Source of the DNA: Mactra quadrangularis
Taxonomy: Eukaryota; Mollusca; Bivalvia; Venerida; Mactridae
NCBI GenBank assembly: GCA_025267735.1
Contig: CM046311.1
Span: forward strand, 29,617,399 to 29,681,398
Direction of reading: 5' to 3'
DNA length: 64,000 nucleotides
The first letter of the stretch is position 1; each line of letters opens with the position of its first letter. Positions 44,006 through 56,690 of this stretch are shown here, one piece after another. The position numbers and the translations under genes are program-made. Under the pieces are notes generated by a model. The model did not search any database, was not told the origin of the DNA, and was given only the letters and a program-made list of their open reading frames with translations.

Positions 44006-47000
44006 CAATAACAATCGGATGAAATTAACTCAAATTTTGTACGTGATCATAACTAGCATTTTCCTTCTCAAATCCAAAAATTCAACCATATAACAGTAGA
44101 TACAAAATAAAAGCTAAATATGAGGACCGGTTAAAAATTGTTTTTGATAACAAAGTATAACAGTATACACAAACTCAAATATCATCATCACTGTCGTCTG
44201 TATCGTCCAAATCTATACATATTATACATGTACGATTTTAAAGACGAGCCTCTGCTTTACAATCCAGTAGACCGTCGAGTGTTTATTTATGCGACAAATT
44301 TACAGTAAACGCACGGGACTCAGTATAAATACACTTGAAGTATGACAATGTTAAAATCAGAACAGCTTATTTTACCTCCTGCCGGATTTTTGATAAAAAA
44401 TTCCAAATATTTTGAATTATACCGTATGAAAAACTTTTTTTATTTATGTATCAACAATTCTGAAAAATTAAATCCTAAAAGGAAAAATTGAAATAAGATT
44501 GTTTTAATTTTTTTCAGCAAAATCGCTGTTATAGTTTAAAAGATATTTACGGCAAATAGGGGTCCAGCATTAACGCAAACGTCCTATATTATCCTGGGTT
44601 ATTTAGGATTAGTGACGTTAATACAACTATTTGTTTATAAAAAATGTTAACTTTTTTTGTAATAATTTGGGCATTCTCTTCTGCGTTTATACTGTTAACA
44701 TTTACACTGTTAGATTGTGTTTATTTTTGGTCTTTTGCAATAGCTATCTTCCGAGTACCTAATTTCGTCATTGTCCTAATTTCGTCACCCCACCTATAAG
44801 ACATATAAGTAAATCGAGCATATAGCAATAATAAAATATATATTTAAAATAGCTATATTTCTAAATGGAAGGGAGGTAATTACACACTGCAGATGACAAA
44901 TTGTTTTAATTTTTCAATGTTCAATTGTTGTCACTTAATACAATGTCTTTTAGGGAAAAATAACAGATGCTGAAAGAAATGTTATGAAAATAATACTACC
45001 AGACTGTGAGACAAGTTATTTAAGGATACATTATACATACTATACGGCATGAAAGGAAAAATACAGATGACAATGCTTCAAAGTTAGTTGCTGTATATAT
45101 TGTAAATGATCAATTAGATCTACAATAGTTTGAAAATTTCGTTCGAACCCTTATTTCTATGTGGCTTTTATTATTAAATATCCGCAATTTTTATAATTAT
45201 CCCAAGGTCCATCATACAATTTTCCTAACGCTGTATTACGCTTAGTTACATACTCTAAACACTTATGACTACGGGCATGTAATTTGGTAATGTACGAGTA
45301 AATGTTACCACAGCAGAAACTGGAGTTTTCAAGGTGATTGTTTACATTTTTCATGCATATTTCATCCCATTTTATCTTCTTCTATAGATTAACATAATTG
45401 TTATATTTAACTTAATTGAACATGGCAAATGATGTTTTCAAGTTTCCGCAGGTATCTATTTTATATTGGCCACATATTTTCGTGATGTGGCTACAGAAGT
45501 ATTTTGCGTTTCGCCCATTCATTAGCTACACTTTTGTCAAAATCAGTGGCTTAAACTGTGCTTTGATCTCTGGGTAAACTGCAGTTTTTAAGACCTCAAT
45601 GTAAGCTATTCAGTCTGGGATGTCTATTATCATAGATGACTAGTTCTTTTTCTTGATGATTAGGCCAACATAAAATTATGTGATTAGGGGAACAGCCTGA
45701 GAAAAGAGAGTTGGAGTAGGTACCATTTTTTCTGTTGTTTTTTAATCACGAAATCACTGTTTTGTCTGTAATCGTAAATTTTGCCAAAAGTTATGAACAC
45801 AAAAAACACTAAAGATTGCTAACTTTGAAACAAAAAATCTAGGGTCAGCAAATTTTTAGGTAGAGCATGGGTGCATGTTTTCAGGCATATGACTGAGGTT
45901 CAATTTTTTAACAACAACTCAGGCTATGTTTTGCTATTAAATTATGAAGAAAAATGGTTTCAAATTACGGTTTTCAGGTTTTTTAAAACTTTAACCTTGC
46001 ACTCATGGTAGAGTCAAGTTCCCCTAAGAACAGCTATTCTTATTTTATGCCTTAGTTAAGCTGCATCGCGCATGCATGTTTTATCTTGTTATATATTCAT
46101 TAATTTAAGACTATAATGCGATTTAGTTTGAGTGTGTCGCCATAGTATCATGACTCCTTGAAGTTAATAGTGTATTTTTCATTTTTATTCAGGTTGCTTA
46201 TTTACTATACATACGCCTTTTAGAAGGAAAGGCAGAACCCATGCTAATAACAGAGAACTGGAACCATATTGTTGAATGAGTTGTGTATATATGAGTGGCG
46301 AAAGTATCTAGTGTTTTGGGAAAGTTAAGGAGCTCTTGGCAAACTGAAATGTACTTGTCTTATAAAGTATGTTAATTCACTGAAAGTTAGTAATTATAAC
46401 ATGAGCAAATGTTTATCTTGCTTTAAATTGTACTTTTATATCTTATGATGTTTGATTACATGTATGTCTTTCTTGCTTAAGCTGCGTGAGTCAACAAATA
46501 GACCTCGAAATGTTACGACTTACTTTACCTTTTCAAAATTGTGATAACAGCAAATTACATGATATAGTGTGTCCATATAAATGTACTCAAATTTTTAAAG
46601 ACATTGACACTTATTAAAATTGAAATTTAGAAACCAGTACTGTTTAAACAGTCTATTGTGGCTCTAATGCATGTTATATTCTAATAAATATATGTTTGTA
46701 AAACAATTTTAAGTCTACTGTTGATGAATATTTGCTGTATCTCCATACAGTGGCCTTAATAATCGCTGTAAAAATATTTGTACAAATCTAAGTAGAATCT
46801 ACACTATTTATATTGAAAACGCTTAAGACTGGTTTTTAATCAACATTTTATGGTATATCATATCTGACATAACATACTGGACTGAGTATAACCAATTACT
46901 ACATTATAAGTGGATGTTTACAAGAGTGAAATATACTGTATCTACTATACAAGTAGTGTTATAATAACCCAATATATTACGCAACTGATTTCATATATAT

Positions 47001-47385
47001 AGTTGATACATATCTATTCAAAATCATACGAAATTAATTTTCTGTAATATTGTTTCATTGCTTCGTTGAATTGGGTTCAAATGACTCATCAATTGTCACT
47101 TTCTCTTTATACAAATAAAATACAAAAAGTACATGTATGTACGTTTTTCAAAATTGTTTTATTTCTGTATTTGTTTGGTCTTTAATTCAATTTTGAACTA
47201 ATATGGTTATATCAGTCGATGTATCAAATAATATACAATGCCTGCAATATAACGTACAACACAAATACTCTGGAACATTTATGTCCATTAGCAATTTTGA
47301 TTATTACAGTTGAAAATATATCTTCATATTTTTGTTTTCCACTTTTCCACTTTAAAGCAAACAAAATACTAATAGTTTACAAAAT
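44006..47385. other. AT-rich stretch with no supported feature
   Basis: Downstream flank of the minus-strand gene that ends at 47,386. No exons or organised repeats were recognised. Confidence 0.5.
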
Positions 47386-50300
47386 TTAATCAAACGATTT
47401 TATGTATTCGCGTAAGCGTCTAAGCGCTCTTTCATTGTGTTGACAATTGTATATACCTCCATAATCAACATCAAATCCCATGTCAATAAATTCTACTTTC
47501 CTTTGGAATCCACTCAACTTTTTAGACGAGGATACAACTGGAAGATTGCTTTCTGCACCAGTATGCACAATTAATACCACACATTTTGCTGAATCTGAAA
47601 TAGATTTATAGCTCTATATGTCGGGACATGATCAACCCTAAGGATAAGTAGTCAACGTATTTTAATTCAATGTTGTCGTGACATTGAACTTTGAACTGCT
47701 GACCTGAAATCAGCAGGGATTATCTACCATATTCAACATTTCGACGAAATTTTACTCACGTCGTCGAGTAGACAAGAACAGCGGACGGACGTACACACAG
47801 ACGGAAAAAACGTGCCATAACCATAGATTGATTAAAAGTAAGCATAATATGGCGTATTAAAGAATTCGAACAGTTATATCATTCGGAAACGAACGTGAAG
47901 ATGTCACCTCCATACTAAAACGCCCAGCACATCGCATAATTCTGTGATTTAGTACGCAACAGAATATAGTGCGACGAATGAAGACAAAATGGTAGAATAC
48001 TTTAGTTTTAATAAATAATCGCTAGTAACTACAGGAGTATCAATCCGTAGATACAGAGTACTTTTAGACTTCAAAACAGATTCATCGTAGATTGTATGTT
48101 CTACTTTCGATTTCAAATGTCTGTAAAGAATGACATATGTAAACACGTTAAGATGGACGTTTAACTACCAGTTAAAAGTCTTTTAGTTAATTTTATTGAG
48201 TAGACACAAACAGCATACTCTAGTTGTTCAGGACATTTGAACGGTGCAATTATTAGAATGTATTGTACGATTAAATTGAACTGTCCGATTGCATAAATTA
48301 AATTGTCAAATTACTCGGAATATTCAATATTTGGTTCGTTCCACTTGTTCACATAGAGCGTATTGTCAGCACATAAACTGTATGTATCATATCTTATTTG
48401 CAATTACGTATCGTAGTTTGTGTGGCAGAGCAGTGAGGTGATCAGTCTACGAATCATTTTATCGTTGGTACGAACCCCGATAGAAACTTTTTATATATTT
48501 TTTCTCATTTACATCATGGACTGATTGCGTAAAACACATTGCCCAAAAGTTTTTGTTAAAAATTTGGTGGCATCTATTTAAGTGATGACAGTAGCACAAC
48601 CGACACTGTCAGTAAATTGAATGATTTTTGTTTGTTTTGAAGGGTTTCATTTTTATTTAAAAAAAAAGTACTGAATAAAACAAATCTTAAAAAGAAAAAA
48701 AAACATTTTTTTTTTAAAAACCCGACATAATTATTTAGCGTCAGACTCGCGCTCTTTTAAAAATAGATGTTCAGTAGCATAGCACTTTGACCGTATATTC
48801 AACTAGATAAGATATCGACTTAACATACACGTTAAAATGTCAGTAGATATAGAACGTGGAAATTAATATATATACGTGTGTGATATCCGTGTAATTATGC
48901 AATCAGGCAGTTCTATATAATCGAACAATAAACATTACAACGTGCTTGCAGGTAAATAAACAGTTAAACTCATGATTATCAGCGTCACGGTACAAAGGTC
49001 AGTAAAACGCTTTTCTAATGTAAATAACAGGTATGACAAGTACTACCGTGGACTAGATTAAGTGAGAGGTTTCACATGCATTTGATGGAGCTCAAATGTT
49101 ACATCTTGCCTGTTATTGTTTTTCTACACTCCAGTGTCTAGCTACAATACTATGTCTATACTTATCACGGAGATCGTGACCAGAGTCAGGCCAATGACAC
49201 TATTTTTTACTCTTCAATTTTTGACGAATGGATGGGAGTATGACGTAAAAGATAGCTGACAATAGCACAACATAACTAAACAAGACAGGGTAAACGGGAT
49301 TTTGATGCCATTTAAACGTTTTTTATCATTTGATTAGCGGTTTGCATTATTCCATAATAAAAAGCAAAGTTTGTGTATTTTCGGCACTATGTTGTGCTTA
49401 GTTTGCATTATTGTTAAACAGTATGAGTAACTAAGAAAGATGATTCTTTACACTAGCTATTGCGACACTTCCGCGCATGCCGAGAATGTCATGAAACTTG
49501 AATATAAATAAATATATAACTTGACTTTAAAAATTGCAAACAACTACGTTCATGGAAAACTCACTAGGTTTGACTTTGATTTGACCCTCGTGACCTTGTT
49601 TCAGACCTTTCATTATAAATTATTGGTTTTGTCTGATCATTTATTGATATTAAGATTGTGTCCAAGTTTGATGAAACAGGTGCAATATGTGACAGATAGC
49701 GAGATAACAGGGTTACACAGAAACACAACAACGGCAAATCTACCAAGGCACAAAAAAATATTGTTGAGTCACTCTTTCGAACCACAAGGAACCTTAAAAA
49801 ACATAAAATAACATTAATAATGACGAAAACTTACAGGTTACGTTTTCCATCGCTTGTTCAATATCTGGCTGCAAACGTGTGTTATTCAGACAAACGATAA
49901 TAACTGGAATGTCGTTCTCCAATCTTTCTGTGTTCTTCATCAAGCAATCAAAGTCCGACTTCAGCTTTGTCTCTAAAGTAGTAGCAAATTTGTCTGAAGC
50001 CATAGTCTGGATAGAATCTAAAATCTGCACTTTCTTCTTTGATTTCACTACAAATTAATTCAAACATAGATTAAATGCAATAGTTTAAACTTCTCATGCA
50101 AACAACGGTATAAGTCTTAAAATTCTGCTAATGTTAAACAACTACAATTGAATTTTTTATTTATTTTTAACGTCGTATTTAACACATATCAATTTTATAT
50201 ATACGACGGCCAGCACTTCTTACTATAGGTTTCCTGGACAGTTTTTCTATCACCAGTACTAATTTACCCTACCACGAGGCCGAAAATTCATTTATAGGGT

Positions 50301-53300
50301 ATGGCCAATCGCGACCGGGCTCGAACCCGCGATCTCCGGATTCGAAGTCAGACATGCTAACCACTACGTCACGGCCGCGATTTAGCCATTTTCGGCGTAA
50401 CTGTAAAAGCTGATTAAATTCTCATTATATTGAATAAACGCGGACTTTTAAAACACCAAATATCGGTTAAAAATAGCAAAAATAGACCAAACAGAACTGA
50501 GAAGGTCTTTTCTCCGTGCTCATCAGATTTAATAATTAAAAACAACCGGTGGTGTTTCCGTAAGCGTTAAAAATTAAGTAATGCACCGCCAAGATAATTT
50601 AATTCAAACATTGGATATTTAATTGATAAACTTAATGAACCTGTGTCAGGTTATAGTATTAAATTTTTCACATTTATGTAAAACAAACGTTGTGGCATTG
50701 TTGAGAGTGGTTTCCCCATCATATGCTAGATCGCCCCAGAACAAATGCTTTATATATCGGTATACATGAGCATACAAAGTATCCCCTTATGATAAAAGTT
50801 AAAGTTTAGTAAAATTTCTATTATTTAGAACATGTTTTTGACTTTTATATGTTTTAAATATTAAAAACAAAATAGTGTAATTTTTTAGACAATCTAATTA
50901 GAATTTAGATTCTAAATAGTGGTTCTGTAATTGTTTTTATAATGCATTGGGAAAGTTGAGCAAATTCTGACTGAAAAGGTATTTTTATCAATTTTTGTAT
51001 TAATAATACTGCAGTATTTGCGTAAGAAAAATATATGATGACAGTGTTGTTCAACTTATTTTGGAACATATCAATAGAAAACTGAACATGCAATGTGATC
51101 ATTAATAAATTATCTTCTGAATTGCTTAAAACTTAAACGAACTTTCTATGAAATGCAATAATTAATTGCACGAGATGCAAAAATTTCGTTGATTCACTTT
51201 GCCATATAATGCTTGTCTCCTAATTATATGCCGTTAGTGTGTTTTTAAGACATATCGTGTTAAAGTTATTAAAGAGTTTAACGGAATTAGTTTTGCAAAA
51301 TATATTCAAAAACAAAACTCACACAAAGATTTGTCAGTATTTACTTGATTCTTCAATGTTGTATTTTCTTTTTTCAAGGCTGCATTATCTTCTTTCGAGG
51401 TTGCATTATGTTCTTTCAAGGTTGCATTATGTTCTTTCAAGGTTGCATTGAATTCTTTCAAGGTTGAATTAAACTCTTTCAAGGTTGCATTGAATTCTTT
51501 CAAGGTTGCATTAAATTCTTTCAAGGTTGAATTAACTTCTTTCAATGCTGTTTCTTCTTTTTTCAAGGTTGTATTTTCTTTTTTCAATGTTGTATTTTCT
51601 TCTTGTAGCTTATTCATTTGATCGTTTGTATCCTGAATATATCATAATACATACTGTTTACTACACAGCAAATTAACAAATGAAAAGTAATTATTAGAAC
51701 ACTGCTTTGCTGTTTCCATCGTACTTTTAAACATTTTAAGAATTATTTAAACTTAAGTCAAGTTTAAGTAACAGAACAAATATTTTCTAACATTTACATA
51801 GGTTAAGTAGTAATGACAAATACAAAGCGTCGCCCTGGAACCAAAGGGATTTATCGTCATTTTTGTTAATTATTTAAGTATCTTTATTCGTCTCGACAAG
51901 CTCTGCCAGAAGATTTCAAGAATGCCATGAATTCAAAGTAAGTCTAAATATGTTAAATGACAGAGCCGAAAAGTTCTATGTACCTAAAGTAACATATTGC
52001 ATCCACTAGGTTTGTCTGCTTGTCCAATCAAAGACAACTATTCGAGAAAGTTTCGAAATGGCGAAAACTTGACGAAAAAGTATGTCAACATTCTTTCAAG
52101 TAGTTTGCAATGTCAGTAAGTATTTAATCTTTGTAGTGCTTATTTCATTCCTAACATGATTTCACCTTATGAATGATTAATGAACCGGAATATCATGTGC
52201 GCAGAGATACCCCTCTCAACATAAATTGCACGAATACGGACGGTGTGCAATTTAGGATAGTCAGTAATGCGTCAACTTTATTGTACTTACAAATCAGAAA
52301 TTGAAGAAAGTTTATTTCCTTTTCGACATTTAACTCTATATAGCAATGCATCATATACACAAGATGCCAAAACATGTTAATATCAAACATAAATGTTGTA
52401 GACAAAATGGTCTAGTGGTGGGTCGCACGCTTGCAGATCGAGAGTGACCTGGATGCTTTTTAGCATTCCCTTTCTTCTCGTGAAGGATGGATCTCCTTTT
52501 ATTGTTAGTCCTTTAACTCAAATAATTAAATTATCAATTACACAAGTTGTTGTGCCTAAATATCTAAAGTCTGCAAGAGTTAACCCGGGTTGTGTATGAC
52601 CTAGTTGAATAATACTTTAAGAATACACATTTACTGTATTAGTTTTAGCCTGGTTGTAGGAATGGCTTTCTATTGATACCTGTTTAATGTAATAAACACA
52701 TTTTATTAGAAGCAAAATTGACTAAAAAATGTTGTATGCATGAGTCTACTAGACCTTCATTTAATACCTTAGATCATTCCATACTTTGAATGAAACTTCA
52801 GGCCTCTAGACTTTGAGGATAAAATATATTAAGGTGGTTTAGGTCATTTTTATCTAACAGGCACGGCATAGCAGTTAGTAGATGTCTCAGGAACATTCTC
52901 TATTACGGCTTATATAATTTGTAATGATCCAAAAGGATCAATTCTCCACCACTTATAGTTTTAGTATATGTCAATGACTTGTCAGCAGTTGTATAAAAAA
53001 GTTGCTGTTGTAGGCTGATTATTCTGCTAAATTAGTTTTTTATAGAACCATGCCAATAGTAGAAAAAAGCCTTGTTTGAAGATTAACTGTCAGTTAGTCA
53101 CCACTAGTTAATTGATAATGAACTCTCTTTACATTTAGGTACAACTGAATCTATTTCATCAAACGTAAAAAAGTAAAAGCTAAATATTGTTTTTCGACCT
53201 TACCATTTGATCTATACATGTACTAGTTTTTTGGGAGATGTTTTTTATGTTGATTTGTTAACTGTGTAATCAATAAAGATTGTGTATAACCGTCTTTCAG

Positions 53301-53790
53301 TTAAATTCATTCTGTGACACATATATATGTGATAATACTAAGTCTTTCAGTTATAACATGTGATATTCTAGCTGATCAGATAAGTAATTTCAATACAATA
53401 TTAAAGCACGGAGGCTTTATTATCACTACATATGAGTTTTTTGAACGGATACAACTTGTTACGGATAAATATAATCAAATTGACATCAAACAATTAACTA
53501 AAAAATGCACGCATTACTGCGGACGGCTGAAAAATATCCATGCACCGGTTCTGTTCCGAGATAAAAAAAAGTATATGATCAGGATTAAAAATGTTAAGTT
53601 AATATGGTAGAGTCCAAGGTTATTGTATGTACACATTTTTGTGAAGCGTTCGATAAAAACAGTGATATGTTTTGCATATTTACTGTAACTAAATTCGTAT
53701 TTGTAAAGAGTAATATCTACCTACCTTATTATCTAACAATCCTTCAATGTCATCATCTTCGCCATGTGGTACTTGATTATACTGACTCAT
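47386..53790 (-). CDS. Coiled-coil protein with C-terminal alpha/beta-like domain, four exons, 265 residues
   Basis: The exons (minus strand) are 53,725-53,790, 51,323-51,632, 49,835-50,047 and 47,386-47,594, totalling 798 bp in one frame. Intron phases are 0, 1, 1. Donors are AAG|GTAGGT, T|GTGAGT and T|GTAAGT; acceptors are ATATTCAG, TTTGTAG and TATTTCAG. A TTTGTTTCAG acceptor 7 bp before the ATG implies an upstream non-coding exon. Residues 1-22 (MSQYNQVPHGEDDDIEGLLD...) are acidic. Residues about 34-117 are twelve uninterrupted heptads such as FNATLKE, with Leu at one core position. Residues about 127-265 carry IPVIIVCLNNTRLQPDIEQA, CVVLIVHTGAESNLP and EFIDMGFDVDYGGIYNCQ, alternating hydrophobic strands and helices that suggest a Rossmann-like or TIR-like fold. 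No signal peptide or membrane segment is seen, so it is probably cytosolic. The family is not recognised. A partial paralogue lies at 3.9-7.4 kb. Confidence 0.85.
47860..49010. repeat. Intronic copy of the interior of the 2.7-kb element
   Basis: Within the last intron of the coiled-coil gene, GTACGCAACAGAATATAGTG, ATGAAGACAAAATGGTAGAA, GTAAACACGTTAAGATG, TTTTATTGAGTAGACACAAA and TTGCAGGTAAATAAACAGTT match segments at 3,149-3,560 in order and orientation. The hAT-like termini of the 2,710-3,828 element were not found here. Spacing differs because of an extra few hundred bases around 48.3-48.9 kb. A degenerate tRNA-like stretch (GTGGCAGAGCAGTGAGG ... GGTACGAACCCCG) lies at about 48,420-48,485 and is probably an old SINE head. 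Confidence 0.55.
50160..50388 (-). mobile_element. tRNA-derived SINE in intron
   Basis: Read on the minus strand: head GTGGTTAGCATGTCTGACTT with B-box CGGGTTCGAGCCCGG, then CCTCGTGGTAGGGTAAATTA, GAAGTGCTGGCCGTCGTATA and a TACGACGTTAAAAATAAATA tail. It is the same family as the SINE at 20,432-20,646. It sits between the coiled-coil exon and the first domain exon of the host gene. Confidence 0.75.
51360..51605 (-). repeat. 21-bp coding minisatellite (heptad repeat)
   Basis: Twelve 21-bp units, for example GAATTCTTTCAAGGTTGCAT plus T on the plus strand, lie inside exon 2 of the coiled-coil gene. Each unit encodes one heptad, so unit gain or loss lengthens the coiled coil without shifting the frame or the heptad register. 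Confidence 0.9.
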
Positions 53791-54289
53791 GTTTAATCTG
53801 AAACAAATAGTTATATTTTGGGTATTGTAAATATGTTTACATGCAGAGTGATCAGACTCCATCATAGACTCCGCCTTCAATACCTTAATGTCAAGGACGG
53901 AGCTAGTCGATTTAAAGATTAAACAAATTGCAGAAAGCGTTTAAATTTTATACATTCAAGATTTTATATATTTATCATTACGATAGGGAATCGCAAAGGT
54001 ATTTGCGTAAAACAATGATATTTATATCAAACATTAATTCGGATAAACAAAAGGTTCACCTAGTTTTTGTCACGATTAATATAAGTGACTCACTTACTAT
54101 CTAACGCGTTATGCGAAACGTAACAACTTGCATGCCCAGAGTGAAACTCCACCCAAATTATCGAAGAAATTCTGGTGGCCTATTCGTATCGTTTCGTAAT
54201 TCAAATAAAGTTTCTATGTGTATTAAAGGGACGTTTCTATTAATTCATGTTATAGAAGTTATGCCTCTTTTATATCTTTACGAGTTGGT

Positions 54290-54497
54290 ACGTAATTATT
54301 CTTTGACTGATTTATTTTGTTCGATAGGGTAAGATAAACCTTGCCATGAGCAAAACACTCGACAAGTCTAGTGCGGTTATTGATTATCAATTGATACTTT
54401 CCACATTATTTTATCGATAATATTTATATTTTACATAATTACATATTCTTTAATCAATTAATAATTTCAGGACATCGTTCCTACAGCACTCCAGTGC
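54290..54497 (-). mobile_element. Hairpin-ended DNA element, copy 3 (fragment)
   Basis: The right end CAGGACATCGTTCCTACAGC, then ACTCCAGTGC, matches copies 1 and 2. The inward sequence GATAAACCTTGCCATGAGCA and the inverse of CACTAGACTT continue the match to copy 1. The other terminus is missing. Confidence 0.7.
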
Positions 54498-56690
54498 TTT
54501 GATTTTCATGGGTCATTTTATCATGCACACTATCACACACACATACAAACACACCCTTACATATATATAAATTCTTCAGTCGTCTAGTGAGTGTTTTAAA
54601 GAATAGATGAATACTTATAGATAAAAACTTTGGTTTATTCTAGAAGATATAAGAGATTAAAAAAAATATTGCAGGGACAGGAGAGACAGATGGAGGGATA
54701 GAGGAAAAACAAATGGAGCCAACATTAATATACAAATATACAAAAAGTGATGATCATGGGCCCGTTTCATGAAATGTTTTACAAAATTCGTATCCTACGA
54801 ATCTTCGTATATCGCGTTTCTTAAAAATACGCAAGCACCCGTTTCGTAAATTTTCACTTCGATAATACTAGCCCTATCGTAAATGAGAAAAAATGGCCAC
54901 TTTTTATAAAAAGATTAAGAAGTAAATGCTCGTAACAATGAAATTTATAAACGCAGAATGATTCTTAAATAAACAATTAATTTTTGAAACAGACATTGAG
55001 TGTATTCACAGATACCATAAGGGAAGTAATCTCTAACTGGTAGCGTCAACTACCTATGTTCGGTCACAACCATTGCTCTGCCACACTATCTTAAATTCGT
55101 TAAATAAAATTGAACCTCTTGACTTAAGGGTTATTATCGACGCACCTAGCTCATTATCAAGATTTGAGCATTTTTATGTCGACACCAGTTGCCTTGCACC
55201 AATCAAAACGATCCATTTGAAGTCACATGATGAAAACATGATGTCTAGTAGTCAAAATAGGGATGCGTGTACGTCGACGCCGTGTTTTGTCTGGTTAACT
55301 GTTTGTATTACCAGAAAATTCCATTATCAATGTATGCACTAGTACCAGTTTCAAGAAAGTTGCAAAATATTGAAGATAACACCAGAAAATGTACTAAACT
55401 AATTGTAAAATGTTTTTTTTCTTTTTAAAATTGCATTTGATGAAAAAAAGCATAATACAACTATGTTGAAATTTTAATTATACTATGTAAACTTATGTTT
55501 ATATTTAGTATAATGCCATGTAAACAGAAGTAAACCTCATTTTATGGATGCCTGTTTATGCAACATAGTTCTTGACCTTTGTCTATAATCAGAACTCTGC
55601 TTCGTACCTACCCTTCCACAAGACAGATGATTTATGATATTTTGATCTACATCTACCTGATAATTCGCATGTGATCACTATTACTTTCATTCTGTTTTCA
55701 TGAGTAGTAAATGCACATAAGAGGTATCAATGACAAATGGGAGCCATTATAATTTGTGATCAAATTTTCCTAAGTATGGATCCATACACTCTGTTCTCTA
55801 CATAACTTCATCACTCTGTTCTCTACTATTTTTTTTAAGAAAAAGAAAATGTTACCTAATGTTACAGTACTTATGTTTAAGTTTAGTTTTACACTGCATT
55901 TGGGCATCTTATTCTATAAACAGTGTTTGCAATATTGATTTTGAAAAAAGCACACATGCATCAATCAATTTAATGTGGCAGATTAAATAAAAATCCTCAA
56001 TCACTATAACTGTTGAAAATATTGGGGGGGGGCTAAGCCCATCTTAGCCCCCCATGTTCCTACGGGCCTAGATTTCTGATAGCATGACATCCCTGTATTT
56101 GGACAAGCAAATTAACTTACCTTACATTAGTGGTCAAGACATCACCATGGCATATAATCGCCAAACACACAGTTTTACATAAAACAGACGATCAAATTTA
56201 TCAGACAAAGGGCTTATAACATTCAGAGTAATGAGAATAAGACCCTGGGAAAATAGTGTCTCACACATAAACAAGTACTTAAAATCTATTAACAACAGCA
56301 AGCGCTATTAAATGATTATATATTTACTGTAAGACATAGACAGTACCATAGAACGAATGAATTTGGTATCGAACGCGCTTGAAGAAATTATGTTTTGTTT
56401 ACATCGCGAAAAATGGTGACAAACAAAAGTATTAATTGTATTGGAAATAACTTTGAATATAATCGGAAATAAAACGAGCAAATAAACTTACGTATGTGTT
56501 GACTGACTGCTTGCTTAAAGTTGGATATGTTTTCTCTAAAAAGATCAATAAGAATTCCGGTATAGTTATAAATATAAGTGAATGCTTCCAGGGTGTGATT
56601 TTAAAGACCGAAGCAATCCGTACATAACCAGCTTTCCGAAACATTCCGATAGATGACGGAAAACTCCGTACCTATCCGTCTTATCGGCGC
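54498..56690. other. AT-rich stretch, possible upstream region of the coiled-coil gene
   Basis: The stretch contains a CACACACACATACAAACACAC run (54,533-54,555) and a G/C hairpin at 56,021-56,065 (G9 CTAAGCCCATCTTAGCCCCC). A non-coding first exon or promoter for the minus-strand gene could lie here, but none is identifiable. Open frames at 55,073-55,342 and 56,432-56,644 have no motif. Confidence 0.4.

Noticed and set aside
52395..52460. tRNA-like stretch GGTCTAGTGGTGGGTCGCAC
   Set aside because: It has a weak A-box resemblance only, with no convincing B-box. Not enough to call a SINE or tRNA.
53314..53610. 98-codon plus-strand frame with a hydrophobic start resembling a signal peptide
   Set aside because: It begins at GTG, lies antisense within the first intron of the coiled-coil gene just downstream of its ATG exon, and has no recognisable domain.
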